Assembly: GCF_003722315.1 (NCBI RefSeq)
Contig: NZ_CP033580.1
Coordinates: 805,001-869,000 of the forward strand
Length of the DNA stretch: 64,000 bases
Origin: Thermoanaerobacter ethanolicus JW 200
GTDB taxonomy: Bacteria > Bacillota > Thermoanaerobacteria > Thermoanaerobacterales > Thermoanaerobacteraceae
Reading direction: 5' to 3'
Below, one piece after another: positions 45,136 through 54,228 of the stretch. The stretch's first letter is position 1. Each line of letters starts with the position of its first letter. The position numbers were made by a program, and so were the translations under genes. A model generated the notes under the pieces. That model saw only the letters and a list, made by a program, of their open reading frames with translations. It was not told where the DNA came from and ran no database searches.

Positions 45136-47607
45136 ATGGAAAAGCGAATTTCTTTAAATGGAACATGGCATTTTAGAGAGGCAAATGCTAGTGAATGGTA
45201 TGAAGGAGAAGTTCCAGGATGTGTTCAGCTAGATTTAATAAGACTAGGGAAAATAGAAGATCCTTATTATCGCATGAATGAAATAAAGTTTCATAAATTA
45301 GAAGAAAAAGAATGGGTTTATAGGAAAGAATTTGACTTTGATGTAAAAAACAAGGATGAATTTGACGCAATAAAGTTAATTTTTGAGGGAATAGATACTT
45401 TTGCTGATATTTATTTAAATGACATACACTTAGGAAGAACACAAAATATGTTTATACCACATGAATTCAACGTTAAGGATGCTATAAGATATGGGGAAAA
45501 TATATTAGAGGTACATTTTGATTCACCTATAAAGACGATAAAAGCTGTGGAACAAACAAGTTCTGTAAAACTTGAATGGTCAGGAGAAAGTGGCAGGCCT
45601 TATGTGAGAAAAGCACAATATTCATTCGGATGGGATTGGGGTCCAAGGATAGTCCAGGTAGGCCTTTGGAGAGGCGTGTATTTGTCTTTAGTAAAATATG
45701 CAGAGATAAAAAATCCATATTTCCATACAGAAAAAATTGAGCAAAACAAAGCTTACGTGGCAATAAATGCAGAAGTTGAAAGTTATACGCAAAAAGATCT
45801 TGAAGCTAAAATAGAAATAATGCATAAAGACATTTCATATGGGAAGAAGCGAGTAAAAATTCAGAAGGGCAAGATAAAAGCCTCAATGATTATAGACAAT
45901 CCTAAATTGTGGTACCCAAATGGATTTGGAGAACAGCCTCTTTATGAAGTGAAAATAACACTTTTAGCGGATGAAGAAATAATAGATGAAAAAAGTTTTA
46001 AAAGCGGAATAAGGACAGTTAGATTAATAAGAGAAAAAGATGAAGAAGGAGAAAGTTTTATTTTTGAAATAAACGGTGTAAAAGTTTTTGCAAAAGGAGC
46101 CAATTGGATACCAGCTGACAACTTATTACCTAGATTGACCAAAGAAGATTATTACGAATATATAAGACTTGCAAAAGAAGCGAATATGAACATGCTACGA
46201 GTATGGGGAGGAGGGATATATGAAGATCCAGCATTTTATAATGCCTGTGATGAGATGGGCATAATGGTATGGCAGGATTTTATGTATGCCTGTGCCCAAT
46301 ACCCTGACCAACTTGAATGGTTTCAAAAATTAGCAAAAGAAGAATCCGAGAAAGTCATATTAAGTCTTAGAAATCATCCTTCAATTGTATTGTGGTGTGG
46401 GAATAATGAAAACAATTGGGGATTTCACTCCTGGTGGGATAATGGAGATCCAAAATATTTGGGCAATTACATTTATAAGGAAATATTACCTAAAGTGTGT
46501 GCAAAATTAGATCCGTCAAGGCCTTATTGGGTATCAAGTCCTTATGGAGGAGAAGATCCAAATAGAGAAACTGAAGGCGATAGGCATCAATGGAATGTGT
46601 GGAGTGGATGGGTAGACTATGAAGAGTACACAAAAGATAAGGGCAGATTTCTTAGTGAATTTGGATTCCAATCAATGCCAGATTGGAAAACAGTACTTTC
46701 TTACACATCTCCTGAAGATAGGACAATACTGAGTCCAGTTATGATTTCTCACAACAAAATGGTTGAAGGAATGGAAAGATTAGTAAGGTTTATGGTAGGA
46801 CACTTAGGATTTCCTAAAGACCTTAAAAGCTTTGTTTACTTAAGTCAATTTAACCAAGCAGAGGCTATAAAAACAGGTGTAGAACATTGGAGGTCAAGAA
46901 AATTTAAGACAGCAGGGACATTGTACTGGCAGTTTAATGACTGCTGGCCTGTAGCTAGCTGGTCTTGTATTGATTATTACAAGAGGAAAAAAGCATTGTA
47001 TCACTATTCAAAGAAATTTTATGCAGAAATTTTACCATACATAAAAGAGGAAGATGGGGGTATCACAATCTATGGCATAAGTGATTTGGTGCATGATAAA
47101 GAAGTAGAGGTAACTATAAAAGTTTTCAAACTAAATGGTGAAAAAATTGCAGAGAAACAGTTAAAAACGAGATTAATAGCAAATGACGTTACAAAAATAG
47201 CTCACTATAAAATTGAGGAATTAAATATTGGGTACAGTGTAAAGGAAATGCCTATAGCAATACCGGGGTGTACATTGCCAGTAGAGAAAAATGGAGAACT
47301 ACTAGATAGTGTTATATATGTAGAAATAATTGCTGATGGCAAGACTTATGAGAATTATAAAGTGTTTGATAAATTTAGAAATTTAAGTTTAATAGAACCC
47401 AAAATTAATTATCAAATAAAAAATGATTTAATAGTCTTAACAACAGATGTTCCAGCATTTGGAGTGTTTATAGAGCCCGAAAATGATATAGATTTATCTG
47501 ACAGTTGTTTAAATATGATGCCAGGTAAACAATATGAAGTAAAATTTTCACAAAAACCCGAGAGTGTTGAAGTTTTTGACATTACTCAATTAGTAGCAAA
47601 TATATAA
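45136..47607 (+). CDS. Glycoside hydrolase family 2 beta-mannosidase
   Basis: An 823-residue cytoplasmic enzyme (no signal peptide) that releases mannose from the non-reducing ends of beta-manno-oligosaccharides. It begins with the GH2 sugar-binding domain (ISLNGTWHFREANASEWYEGEVPGCV), then the FAKGANWIPADNLLPR block, the acid/base Glu in WCGNNENNW (near residue 430) and the nucleophile in LSEFGFQSMP (near residue 515). These features favour beta-mannosidase over beta-galactosidase. It follows the importer by 67 bases with AAAGGTGATT before the ATG, so it is probably cotranscribed. Confidence 0.92.
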   Translation: MEKRISLNGTWHFREANASEWYEGEVPGCVQLDLIRLGKIEDPYYRMNEIKFHKLEEKEWVYRKEFDFDVKNKDEFDAIKLIFEGIDTFADIYLNDIHLGRTQNMFIPHEFNVKDAIRYGENILEVHFDSPIKTIKAVEQTSSVKLEWSGESGRPYVRKAQYSFGWDWGPRIVQVGLWRGVYLSLVKYAEIKNPYFHTEKIEQNKAYVAINAEVESYTQKDLEAKIEIMHKDISYGKKRVKIQKGKIKASMIIDNPKLWYPNGFGEQPLYEVKITLLADEEIIDEKSFKSGIRTVRLIREKDEEGESFIFEINGVKVFAKGANWIPADNLLPRLTKEDYYEYIRLAKEANMNMLRVWGGGIYEDPAFYNACDEMGIMVWQDFMYACAQYPDQLEWFQKLAKEESEKVILSLRNHPSIVLWCGNNENNWGFHSWWDNGDPKYLGNYIYKEILPKVCAKLDPSRPYWVSSPYGGEDPNRETEGDRHQWNVWSGWVDYEEYTKDKGRFLSEFGFQSMPDWKTVLSYTSPEDRTILSPVMISHNKMVEGMERLVRFMVGHLGFPKDLKSFVYLSQFNQAEAIKTGVEHWRSRKFKTAGTLYWQFNDCWPVASWSCIDYYKRKKALYHYSKKFYAEILPYIKEEDGGITIYGISDLVHDKEVEVTIKVFKLNGEKIAEKQLKTRLIANDVTKIAHYKIEELNIGYSVKEMPIAIPGCTLPVEKNGELLDSVIYVEIIADGKTYENYKVFDKFRNLSLIEPKINYQIKNDLIVLTTDVPAFGVFIEPENDIDLSDSCLNMMPGKQYEVKFSQKPESVEVFDITQLVANI

Positions 47608-47653
47608 AGTAAAAAAGTTTCAACAATTACCATTAAAGATAGGAGTGATAATA

Positions 47654-48994
47654 TTGATAAAATTTCCAAAAGATTTTCTTTGGGGAACTGCTACATCATC
47701 ATACCAAATTGAAGGAGCTGTAAATGAAGATGGGAGGACTCCTTCCATATGGGATACATTTTCAAAGACAGAAGGGAAAACCTATAATGGCCACACAGGA
47801 GATGTAGCCTGTGACCATTACCACCGCTATAAGGAAGATGTAGAAATATTAAAAGAAATAGGAGTAAAAGCTTACAGATTTTCAATTGCATGGCCAAGGA
47901 TTTTCCCTGAAGAAGGGAAATACAATTCAAAAGGGATGGACTTTTACAAAAGATTAGTAGATGAGTTATTGAAGAAGGACATAATGCCAACCGCGACAAT
48001 TTATCATTGGGATTTACCACAATGGGCGTATGACAAAGGAGGGGGGTGGCTAAATAGGGACAGTGTAAAATGGTATGTAGAATATGCCACGAAACTATTT
48101 GAAGAATTAGGGGATGTAATACCCTTATGGATAACCCATAACGAACCATGGTGTGCATCAATATTAAGCTATGGGATAGGAGAACATGCGCCAGGGCACA
48201 AAAACTACAGAGAAGCACTAATAGCAGCTCATCATATACTACTTTCCCATGGAGAAGCAGTAAAAGCCTTCAGAGAAATGAATATAAAAGGGAGTAAAAT
48301 TGGTATAACACTAAACTTAACCCCTGCATATCCTGCCAGTGAAAAAGAAGAAGACAAATTAGCAGCCCAATATGCTGACGGATTTGCTAACAGATGGTTT
48401 TTAGATCCAATATTCAAAGGCAATTATCCAGAGGATATGATGGAATTATATAGTAAAATAATTGGAGAATTTGACTTTATAAAAGAAGGAGATTTAAAGA
48501 CTATAAGTGTTCCGATAGATTTTCTTGGAGTCAATTATTATACAAGAAGTATTGTAAAATACAACGAAGATTCCATGCTAAAGGCAGAGAATGTACCGGG
48601 TCCAGGTAAGAGGACGGAGATGGGATGGGAGATAAGCCCAGAGTCTTTGTATGACCTTTTAAAAAGGCTAGATAGAGAATATACAAAACTGCCTATGTAT
48701 ATCACAGAGAATGGAGCAGCATTTAAAGATGAAGTGACAGAGGATGGACGAGTACACGACGATGAAAGAATAGAATACATTAAAGAGCACTTAAAAGCAG
48801 CAGCAAAATTTATAGGAGAAAGAGGTAACTTAAAAGGATATTTCGTATGGTCGCTGATGGACAATTTTGAATGGGCCCATGGATATTCAAAAAGATTTGG
48901 GATAGTTTATGTGGATTATGAGACGCAAAAGAGAATATTAAAAGACAGTGCATTGTGGTATAAAGAGGTAATACAGAAAAATTCTATTGAGTAG
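47654..48994 (+). CDS. Glycoside hydrolase family 1 beta-glucosidase (CglT-like)
   Basis: A 446-residue retaining beta-glucosidase. It has FPKDFLWGTATSSYQIEGA at the start, the acid/base in THNEPW (near residue 163) and the nucleophile in YITENGAAF (near residue 352), and it keeps Glu in MDNFEW, which marks non-phosphorylated substrates. From memory the sequence is very close to CglT of Thermoanaerobacter brockii; this was not searched. Start: TAGGAGTG lies 8 bases before the TTG at 47654, while the in-frame GTG at 47645 is inside that site. It splits cellobiose and similar sugars brought in by the importer. Confidence 0.95.
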   Translation: MIKFPKDFLWGTATSSYQIEGAVNEDGRTPSIWDTFSKTEGKTYNGHTGDVACDHYHRYKEDVEILKEIGVKAYRFSIAWPRIFPEEGKYNSKGMDFYKRLVDELLKKDIMPTATIYHWDLPQWAYDKGGGWLNRDSVKWYVEYATKLFEELGDVIPLWITHNEPWCASILSYGIGEHAPGHKNYREALIAAHHILLSHGEAVKAFREMNIKGSKIGITLNLTPAYPASEKEEDKLAAQYADGFANRWFLDPIFKGNYPEDMMELYSKIIGEFDFIKEGDLKTISVPIDFLGVNYYTRSIVKYNEDSMLKAENVPGPGKRTEMGWEISPESLYDLLKRLDREYTKLPMYITENGAAFKDEVTEDGRVHDDERIEYIKEHLKAAAKFIGERGNLKGYFVWSLMDNFEWAHGYSKRFGIVYVDYETQKRILKDSALWYKEVIQKNSIE

Positions 48995-49010
48995 TAAATG
49001 ATAAAAAGCA

Positions 49011-49056
49011 AGAAGAGGCTGTTAAAAATTTGATTGTCAAACAGCCTCTTCTTCTT
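49011..49056. terminator. Bidirectional terminator between the sugar operon and znuB
   Basis: AGAAGAGGCTGTT (49011-49023) pairs with AACAGCCTCTTCT (49040-49052), followed by T-rich sequence. The loop is partly complementary. Both convergent operons end here. Confidence 0.88.
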
Positions 49057-49060
49057 TTAT

Positions 49061-49855
49061 TTACCTCTTCTTTAATGAAACGAGTCCCATTATTAAAAGC
49101 GAGACGAGAACTATACTTCCACCGGGGGATAAGTTTAAGTAAAAGGATAGAAATATTCCTGAAAAAACTGATATAAAGGAAAAGAGTATTGCATAAAATA
49201 TTGTCTGTTTAAAGCTTTTGGCGATTCTTAAACTTGCGGCAGCCGGTATTACCATTAGGGCTGAGACTAAAAGCGCACCTACAATTCTCATGGCGAGGGC
49301 AACAGTTAAAGCTACTAGTATTGTAAAGAAGAAATTGATATAGCTTACGGGTATCCCTGAAATTTTTGCGGCTTCTTCATCGAAAGTGATGTACAATAAC
49401 TCTTTGTACAGCAACATAATTGACGCCACTACAACGATACCGAGAGTTGAAATCAAAAGGACGTCAGTGTTTGTTACAGACACAATACTTCCAAACAGAT
49501 AATTCATTATGTTGGCTGCGCCGCCACGAGATAAGCTCAAAAGAATTATGGCAATTGCCATTCCTGCAGACATTACTATGGCTATTGATATTTCTGAATA
49601 CCTGAAATATGTCTTCCTCAGTCTTTCTATTCCAAAAGAAGCTAAAAGTACTACAATTATGGAACCTAATGTAGGATTTATTCCAAGTAAAATACCTGCT
49701 GCCACTCCTGCTAAAGCAACGTGAGAAAGGGTGTCTCCTATTTGTGAAAGCCGTCTTAGGACAAGAAAGCTACCTGTTAAAGGTGCAATTATTGAAATAA
49801 TGCTTCCGGCTATAAATGCTCTTCTCATAAATTCATAGGAAAAAATATCAATCAT
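49061..49855 (-). CDS. znuB: Zinc/manganese ABC transporter permease, ZnuB family
   Basis: A 264-residue membrane protein with about eight hydrophobic segments. It has PLTGSFLVLRRLSQIGDTLSHVALAGVA, the ABC-3 family landmark near residue 25, and LLVSALMVIPAAASLRIA near residue 200. It forms the channel for metal delivered by the ZnuA-like lipoprotein. The frame opens at 49870, but GGGAGTG ahead of ATG 49855 decides the start. It overlaps znuC by 8 bases. Confidence 0.9.
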   Translation of the reverse strand: MIDIFSYEFMRRAFIAGSIISIIAPLTGSFLVLRRLSQIGDTLSHVALAGVAAGILLGINPTLGSIIVVLLASFGIERLRKTYFRYSEISIAIVMSAGMAIAIILLSLSRGGAANIMNYLFGSIVSVTNTDVLLISTLGIVVVASIMLLYKELLYITFDEEAAKISGIPVSYINFFFTILVALTVALAMRIVGALLVSALMVIPAAASLRIAKSFKQTIFYAILFSFISVFSGIFLSFYLNLSPGGSIVLVSLLIMGLVSLKKR

Positions 49856-50612
49856 TGTTAACACTCCCATTGTGATGATGTTTTGCTATTTTTACTGGAT
49901 ATCCATATACTTCAGCTAATTCTCCTGCTGTAAGGTCGACGGCTTCACATTTTTCATTTATTTTACCTTCACTCATGCATATTATCCTTGATACTTTATC
50001 AGTAATTGCCCAAACGTCATGGGTTACCATTACTATAGTTATACCTTTTTCTTTATTTAATTTTTCAAGGATAGTGTATAAAGCCTTTTCAGACTTTGCA
50101 TCAATTCCCGTTGTAGGCTCATCCAAAAAAAGTATTTCTGGTTTTACAACTAAAGAGCGAGCTATGAAAACCCTTTGTAGTTGTCCCCCCGATAGTCTTC
50201 CTATTAAACTGTGCTTATAATCGAGCATGTCTACAATTCTTAAAGCTTCATATACTTCTTCCCAATCTTTTTTAGAAAGTCTTTTAAATATTCCTTTCTT
50301 TGCGTATAATCCCATTGATACTACTTCTTCTACACTGGCAGGAAAAGAGGCATTAAAGGAATAAGACTTTTGGGGTACATAACTTATAAAAGACCTATTT
50401 TTTATATTTTGCAGCTTTACTCCATCGTACAAAACTTCACCAGAAGTGGGAATGAGATTTCCTACCATAATGTTGACTAAAGTGCTTTTTCCGGACCCAT
50501 TAGGTCCGATGATTGCAACAAATTCTCCTTTATTTATTTTTAAAGAGATATTATTTAATATTTTTTTAGTGTCATAAGCAAAGCTGACATTCTTAAGTTC
50601 AACCAAGTTCAT
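49848..50612 (-). CDS. znuC: Zinc/manganese ABC transporter ATP-binding protein, ZnuC family
   Basis: A 254-residue ATPase with Walker A GPNGSGKST, signature RLSGGQLQRVF, Walker B ILFLDEPTTGID and VTHD. The C-terminus is histidine-containing (AKHHHNG), as seen in several metal-uptake ATPases. It starts 6 bases after the znuA-like stop, with the ATG at 50612 behind GGAGTAGGTG. It powers the metal importer. Confidence 0.9.
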   Translation of the reverse strand: MNLVELKNVSFAYDTKKILNNISLKINKGEFVAIIGPNGSGKSTLVNIMVGNLIPTSGEVLYDGVKLQNIKNRSFISYVPQKSYSFNASFPASVEEVVSMGLYAKKGIFKRLSKKDWEEVYEALRIVDMLDYKHSLIGRLSGGQLQRVFIARSLVVKPEILFLDEPTTGIDAKSEKALYTILEKLNKEKGITIVMVTHDVWAITDKVSRIICMSEGKINEKCEAVDLTAGELAEVYGYPVKIAKHHHNGSVNND

Positions 50613-50618
50613 TTTCAC

Positions 50619-51500
50619 CTACTCCAATCCTTTTTTTAAGTTTTCAAGGTTTTGTTTCATTAAAGAGATGTAATCTCCTTTTTTCTTTATATCTTCTTTA
50701 GTAAGCCCTTCGATTGTGCTAAGAGGCAAAACTTGTACTCCTGTCTCTTTTGCTATAGTCTGTATAGGCTTTGGAGAGGTCAAGGGCTCTGTGAAAATGT
50801 ATTTTATATTTTTACTTTTTATAAGATTTATAATTTCTGTCATTCTAGCAGGGCTTACCTCTGCTTCTTCATCTGAACCTACTAATGCTTCTTGCTTTAA
50901 GCCATAGTCTCTTGCTAAATAATCAAAAGCGCGGTGGTATACAATAAAGGTTTTGTGCTTTGTTTGTGAAAGAGTCTCAGTGTACTCTTTATCAAGAGTT
51001 TCTAATGTAGTTTTTAAATTTTGATAATTTTTTTCAAAATAATCTTTATCATTAGGGAAACTTTTTTGCAAAGCTTCATTTATGTTTTTAGCCATTGTCA
51101 AGGCTTCTTTTGGTGAAAGCCATATATGAGGATTTGTTCGATTGCCTTCAACAATTGGAGTTATGCCTTTTGATACTTCATAAAATGTTACATTTGGAGC
51201 ATTGGTTTTTATTTTGTCAATCCAAGAGTCCATTCCCAAACCTAAGTAAAGGATAGTTTTTGCCTTTGTCATTTCAGCCACGTCTTTTGTGGTAGGTTCC
51301 CAATCGTGGGGTTCGACTCCTGGCGGTATTATAGTTCTTACTGTTATTTTGTCACCACCAATTTTTGATGCAAGGTCATAAATTGGGTAAAAAGATGCAT
51401 ATACTACAGGTTTTGAAGATTCTACTGTTTTTGTGCCACAAGAGGTTATACCTAAAATTAAAGCCATGATAAGCAGTATAGCGATTAAAGTTTTTTTCAT
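50619..51500 (-). CDS. znuA: Zinc/manganese-binding lipoprotein, ZnuA family
   Basis: A 293-residue lipoprotein (signal peptide ending ITSC, Cys21). Metal ligands expected for the A-1 cluster are visible: His in GVEPHDWEP, His in TNPHIWLSP, His in FIVYHRAFDYLARDYGL, and an acidic residue late in PLSTIEGL. The His-rich loop of many Zn-specific ZnuA proteins is absent, so Mn cannot be excluded; the Zur-like regulator next to it favours zinc. AGGAGGTAAT precedes the ATG. It is cotranscribed with znuC, znuB and the regulator. Confidence 0.88.
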   Translation of the reverse strand: MKKTLIAILLIMALILGITSCGTKTVESSKPVVYASFYPIYDLASKIGGDKITVRTIIPPGVEPHDWEPTTKDVAEMTKAKTILYLGLGMDSWIDKIKTNAPNVTFYEVSKGITPIVEGNRTNPHIWLSPKEALTMAKNINEALQKSFPNDKDYFEKNYQNLKTTLETLDKEYTETLSQTKHKTFIVYHRAFDYLARDYGLKQEALVGSDEEAEVSPARMTEIINLIKSKNIKYIFTEPLTSPKPIQTIAKETGVQVLPLSTIEGLTKEDIKKKGDYISLMKQNLENLKKGLE

Positions 51501-51518
51501 AAATATTACCTCCTATAG

Positions 51519-51935
51519 TTAGTTTTTGTTGCTCCTGCAATCTTTGCAATAACCAACGATTTCTATTTTGTGGTCTACAATTTCAAAGTCTTTTATCTGG
51601 TTTATCCAAAGTTCGAGAGGGCATATGTCTAGTTCAAAGATTTTGCCGCATTTTAAACATCTCATGGTATGACTGTGTATTTCTTTTCGCATTACATACA
51701 TAATATTATTGCCAATTGTCGTTTCATTTAAAATATTTATATCTTTCAAAAGGCTTAAATTGCGATAAACTGTGTCAATACTTACTTGAGGAAAGACTTC
51801 TTTTACTTTTTCATAGATTTGTCTCACAGAAAGATACCCCTGCTGATTTAACATGATATCCAGTATTAATTCCCTTTGAGGAGTTAATTTGTAATTGTGC
51901 TCTTTTAATTTTTTTATTGCCTCTTGCTTATGCAT
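51519..51935 (-). CDS. zur: Fur-family metal-dependent repressor, probably Zur
   Basis: A 138-residue Fur-family protein with winged-helix residues LTPQRELILDIML and VSIDTVYRNLSLL. A dimer-domain His cluster (HSHTM) and four structural Zn cysteines follow (Cys93, Cys96, Cys130, Cys133). It is first in an operon with znuABC, which points to zinc-dependent control (Zur) and not Fur or PerR. ATG 51935 lies behind AAAGGG; the GTG at 51944 is too near that site. A palindrome at its own promoter suggests it represses its operon. Confidence 0.85.
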   Translation of the reverse strand: MHKQEAIKKLKEHNYKLTPQRELILDIMLNQQGYLSVRQIYEKVKEVFPQVSIDTVYRNLSLLKDINILNETTIGNNIMYVMRKEIHSHTMRCLKCGKIFELDICPLELWINQIKDFEIVDHKIEIVGYCKDCRSNKN

Positions 51936-51958
51936 TTTAATCACAACCCTTTATTAAA

Positions 51959-52009
51959 TAAGAAATATTTCTTAATTAATATGATATTACAATTTAGCAA
52001 AAAAGTCAA
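51959..52009 (-). promoter_or_regulatory. Promoter and Fur/Zur-like operator of the zur-znuABC operon
   Basis: On the minus strand TTGACT (52009-52004), 17 bases, TATCAT (51986-51981). Right behind the -10 box, over the expected start of transcription, lies the perfect palindrome TAAGAAATATTTCTTA (51959-51974). Occupancy there would block the promoter. Confidence 0.75.
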
Positions 52010-52058
52010 TAGGAAATTTGCATAAATTTAAATTAAATGTTAACTTTTACATATACTA

Positions 52059-52087
52059 TTGAAATTTCAGAAAATGTTTTCTATAAT
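52059..52087 (+). promoter_or_regulatory. SigA-type promoter of the moxR cluster
   Basis: TTGAAA (52059-52064), 17 bases, TATAAT (52082-52087), a near-consensus promoter about 40 bases before the moxR start. Confidence 0.78.
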
Positions 52088-52127
52088 AAAAAAATAAGGT
52101 AAAATTTATTTGGAAAAAGGTGATAGG

Positions 52128-53066
52128 ATGGAATATGCAAAAATATTAGAAGACGTAAGGAATAACATTGAAAAAGTGATAGTAGGGAAAAGAGAAGTAA
52201 TTGATTTAATGCTTACAGCTTTAATATCTTCAGGACATATTCTTTTAGAGGATGTGCCAGGAGTTGGTAAAACTACTATTGCCAAAGCATTAGCTAAATC
52301 TATTAGTTGTGAGTTTAAGAGGGTGCAATTTACTCCCGATTTACTTCCTAGCGATTTGACAGGGATAAATGTTTACAATCAAAAACTCAATGAATTTGAG
52401 TTTAAAAAAGGCCCTTTGTTTACCAATATATTGTTAGCTGATGAGATAAATAGAGCGACACCCAGGACTCAGTCTAGCCTTCTTGAATGTATGGAAGAAA
52501 GGCAGGTAACTGTAGACGGTATCACTTATCCTTTAGACAAACCCTTTTTTGTTATTGCTACGCAAAATCCTATAGAAAGTTACGGCACTTTTCCTCTTCC
52601 CGAGGCTCAAATAGATAGGTTTTTGATGAAAATAAAAATGGGATATCCCAAAAGAGAGGAAGAGCAGAGAATAATAGACCTTTTTGATAAAGGTAGTCCC
52701 TTAGAGAATATTCAGCCAGTTTGCAGCAAAGAGGATATAATAAAAATGCAAAAAGAGTATACCAATGTGTATGTGGAAAAAGATGTTGCCAATTATATTT
52801 TAGATATAATTGAAAGGACAAGAGAAGATAGGGAGATAGAATTGGGAGCAAGCCCAAGGGCTACATTGGCTTTTTATAAATCTTCTCAAGCTTATGCTTA
52901 TATAAAAGGAAGAGACTTTGTGACACCAGACGATGTAAGGTATATTGCACCATTTGTGCTTTCTCACAGAATTATTTTAAAAGGGGTAGGTAAACTTAAA
53001 AATTTAAAGGCGGAAGATGTAGTGAAAAGAATCTTAGAAGAAGTTCCAATCCCTCTTGAAAAATAG
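52128..53066 (+). CDS. MoxR-family AAA+ ATPase
   Basis: A 312-residue AAA+ chaperone-like ATPase with Walker A EDVPGVGKTT, Walker B LLADEINRATP, sensor VIATQNPIESYGTFPLPEAQ and the C-terminal lid (ASPRATLAFYKSSQAYA, GRDFVTPDDV). MoxR proteins help mature or load metal centres or partner proteins and are nearly always next to DUF58 proteins, as here. ATG 52128 follows AAAGGTGATAGG; the frame opens at a TTG at 52110 inside the leader. Confidence 0.93.
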   Translation: MEYAKILEDVRNNIEKVIVGKREVIDLMLTALISSGHILLEDVPGVGKTTIAKALAKSISCEFKRVQFTPDLLPSDLTGINVYNQKLNEFEFKKGPLFTNILLADEINRATPRTQSSLLECMEERQVTVDGITYPLDKPFFVIATQNPIESYGTFPLPEAQIDRFLMKIKMGYPKREEEQRIIDLFDKGSPLENIQPVCSKEDIIKMQKEYTNVYVEKDVANYILDIIERTREDREIELGASPRATLAFYKSSQAYAYIKGRDFVTPDDVRYIAPFVLSHRIILKGVGKLKNLKAEDVVKRILEEVPIPLEK

Positions 53067-53085
53067 AAATTAGGTGGTTTTGAAA

Positions 53086-54228
53086 ATGAATGCTTTGTGG
53101 TTTATTCTTGTTGTGGCTTTTGTATTAGCCATGCAAGCTAATCTTTATAAAAAATACATTTTTAAGGATTTGAAAATAGAACGGAAATTTGAAAATCCAG
53201 CTATTTTTCCTGGAGAAAAGACAACGCTTAAGGTTACACTTGTAAATAAAAAAATTTTCCCTATTACTTATTTGAAGTTACAGCAAAAGATTCCTGTGGA
53301 ACTTCAAATGGTAAAATCATCTATGGTGGAAAATAATGATAAAGTTAAGTATTTTCACACTACAGTGCTTTCTATGATGCCTTTTCAGAGGATTACAAGG
53401 AAATTTGAAATTGTAGGTATAAAAAGGGGAGTATACAATCTTTTTGACCCTGTTAAAGTTTTTTCTACCGATTTATTTGGCAGTGAGGAATATGAAAGTG
53501 AAATATTGGCTTATGCGAGACTGGTGGTTTATCCTAATCTAATAGATTTGAATAGTTCTTTTGTTGTGGCTGATTCTCTTCAAGGAGACGTGTTTGTAAG
53601 AAGATGGATAATAGAAGACCCTATTATGATAAGTGGAATCAGAGATTATACTCCTTCTGACAATTATAAAGACATAAATTGGAAAGCCACTGCCAAAAAT
53701 CAGACATTAAAAGTGAATAAATATGATTATACAGCAGATAAAAAAATAATGATATTGTTTAACATTGATTTTCACAGGTATCTGTTTAAGACTATTGACC
53801 TACAAGAGTTTGAAAAGGCAGTGGAAGTAGCAGCTTCTTTATCAGTGGATTTATTAAAAAAAGGCATTCCTGTTGGATTTTCTACAAATGCTATCTGCCT
53901 TTTTGAGGGGGATTACAGTATTATAGAGCCTTCTGCAGGAGAATCTCAGATTTCAAAGCTTCTTGAGGTTTTTGCAGGTTTGTCTTTTTTTAAGAGATAT
54001 GACCTTGAAGAAATTTTAAGGGTTATGACAAATCATTTGTCATGGGGCACAGATTTAGTGGTTGTAACGCCTTTTGTAGATGATAAAGTTGTAAATGCTC
54101 TTTCTGACATAGGAAATACAAAAATTTCAATTGTTTCAATAAAGCCTAATGAAATTGGTCATTTGCCAACAAATATTAAGTTATTCTTTTATAATGAAGA
54201 GGGGAAGCAACTTGAAACTGTGGGATAG
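53086..54228 (+). CDS. DUF58 domain protein
   Basis: A 380-residue protein: one N-terminal hydrophobic segment, a beta-rich region (ENPAIFPGEKTTLKVTLVNKK), then the DUF58 motif GIRDYTPSDNYKDINWKATAKN near residue 185 and a von Willebrand A-like C-terminal half. It is the usual partner of MoxR ATPases. AGGTGG lies before the ATG at 53086. Its role here is unknown; MoxR/DUF58 modules are linked to assembly or protection of envelope or enzyme complexes. Confidence 0.88.
   Translation: MNALWFILVVAFVLAMQANLYKKYIFKDLKIERKFENPAIFPGEKTTLKVTLVNKKIFPITYLKLQQKIPVELQMVKSSMVENNDKVKYFHTTVLSMMPFQRITRKFEIVGIKRGVYNLFDPVKVFSTDLFGSEEYESEILAYARLVVYPNLIDLNSSFVVADSLQGDVFVRRWIIEDPIMISGIRDYTPSDNYKDINWKATAKNQTLKVNKYDYTADKKIMILFNIDFHRYLFKTIDLQEFEKAVEVAASLSVDLLKKGIPVGFSTNAICLFEGDYSIIEPSAGESQISKLLEVFAGLSFFKRYDLEEILRVMTNHLSWGTDLVVVTPFVDDKVVNALSDIGNTKISIVSIKPNEIGHLPTNIKLFFYNEEGKQLETVG

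Noticed and set aside
49011-49056. Terminator stem near 49020 as another IS1182 footprint
   Set aside because: Part of it resembles the TTGTCAACA end motif, but the match is short and lies wholly inside a symmetric terminator stem.
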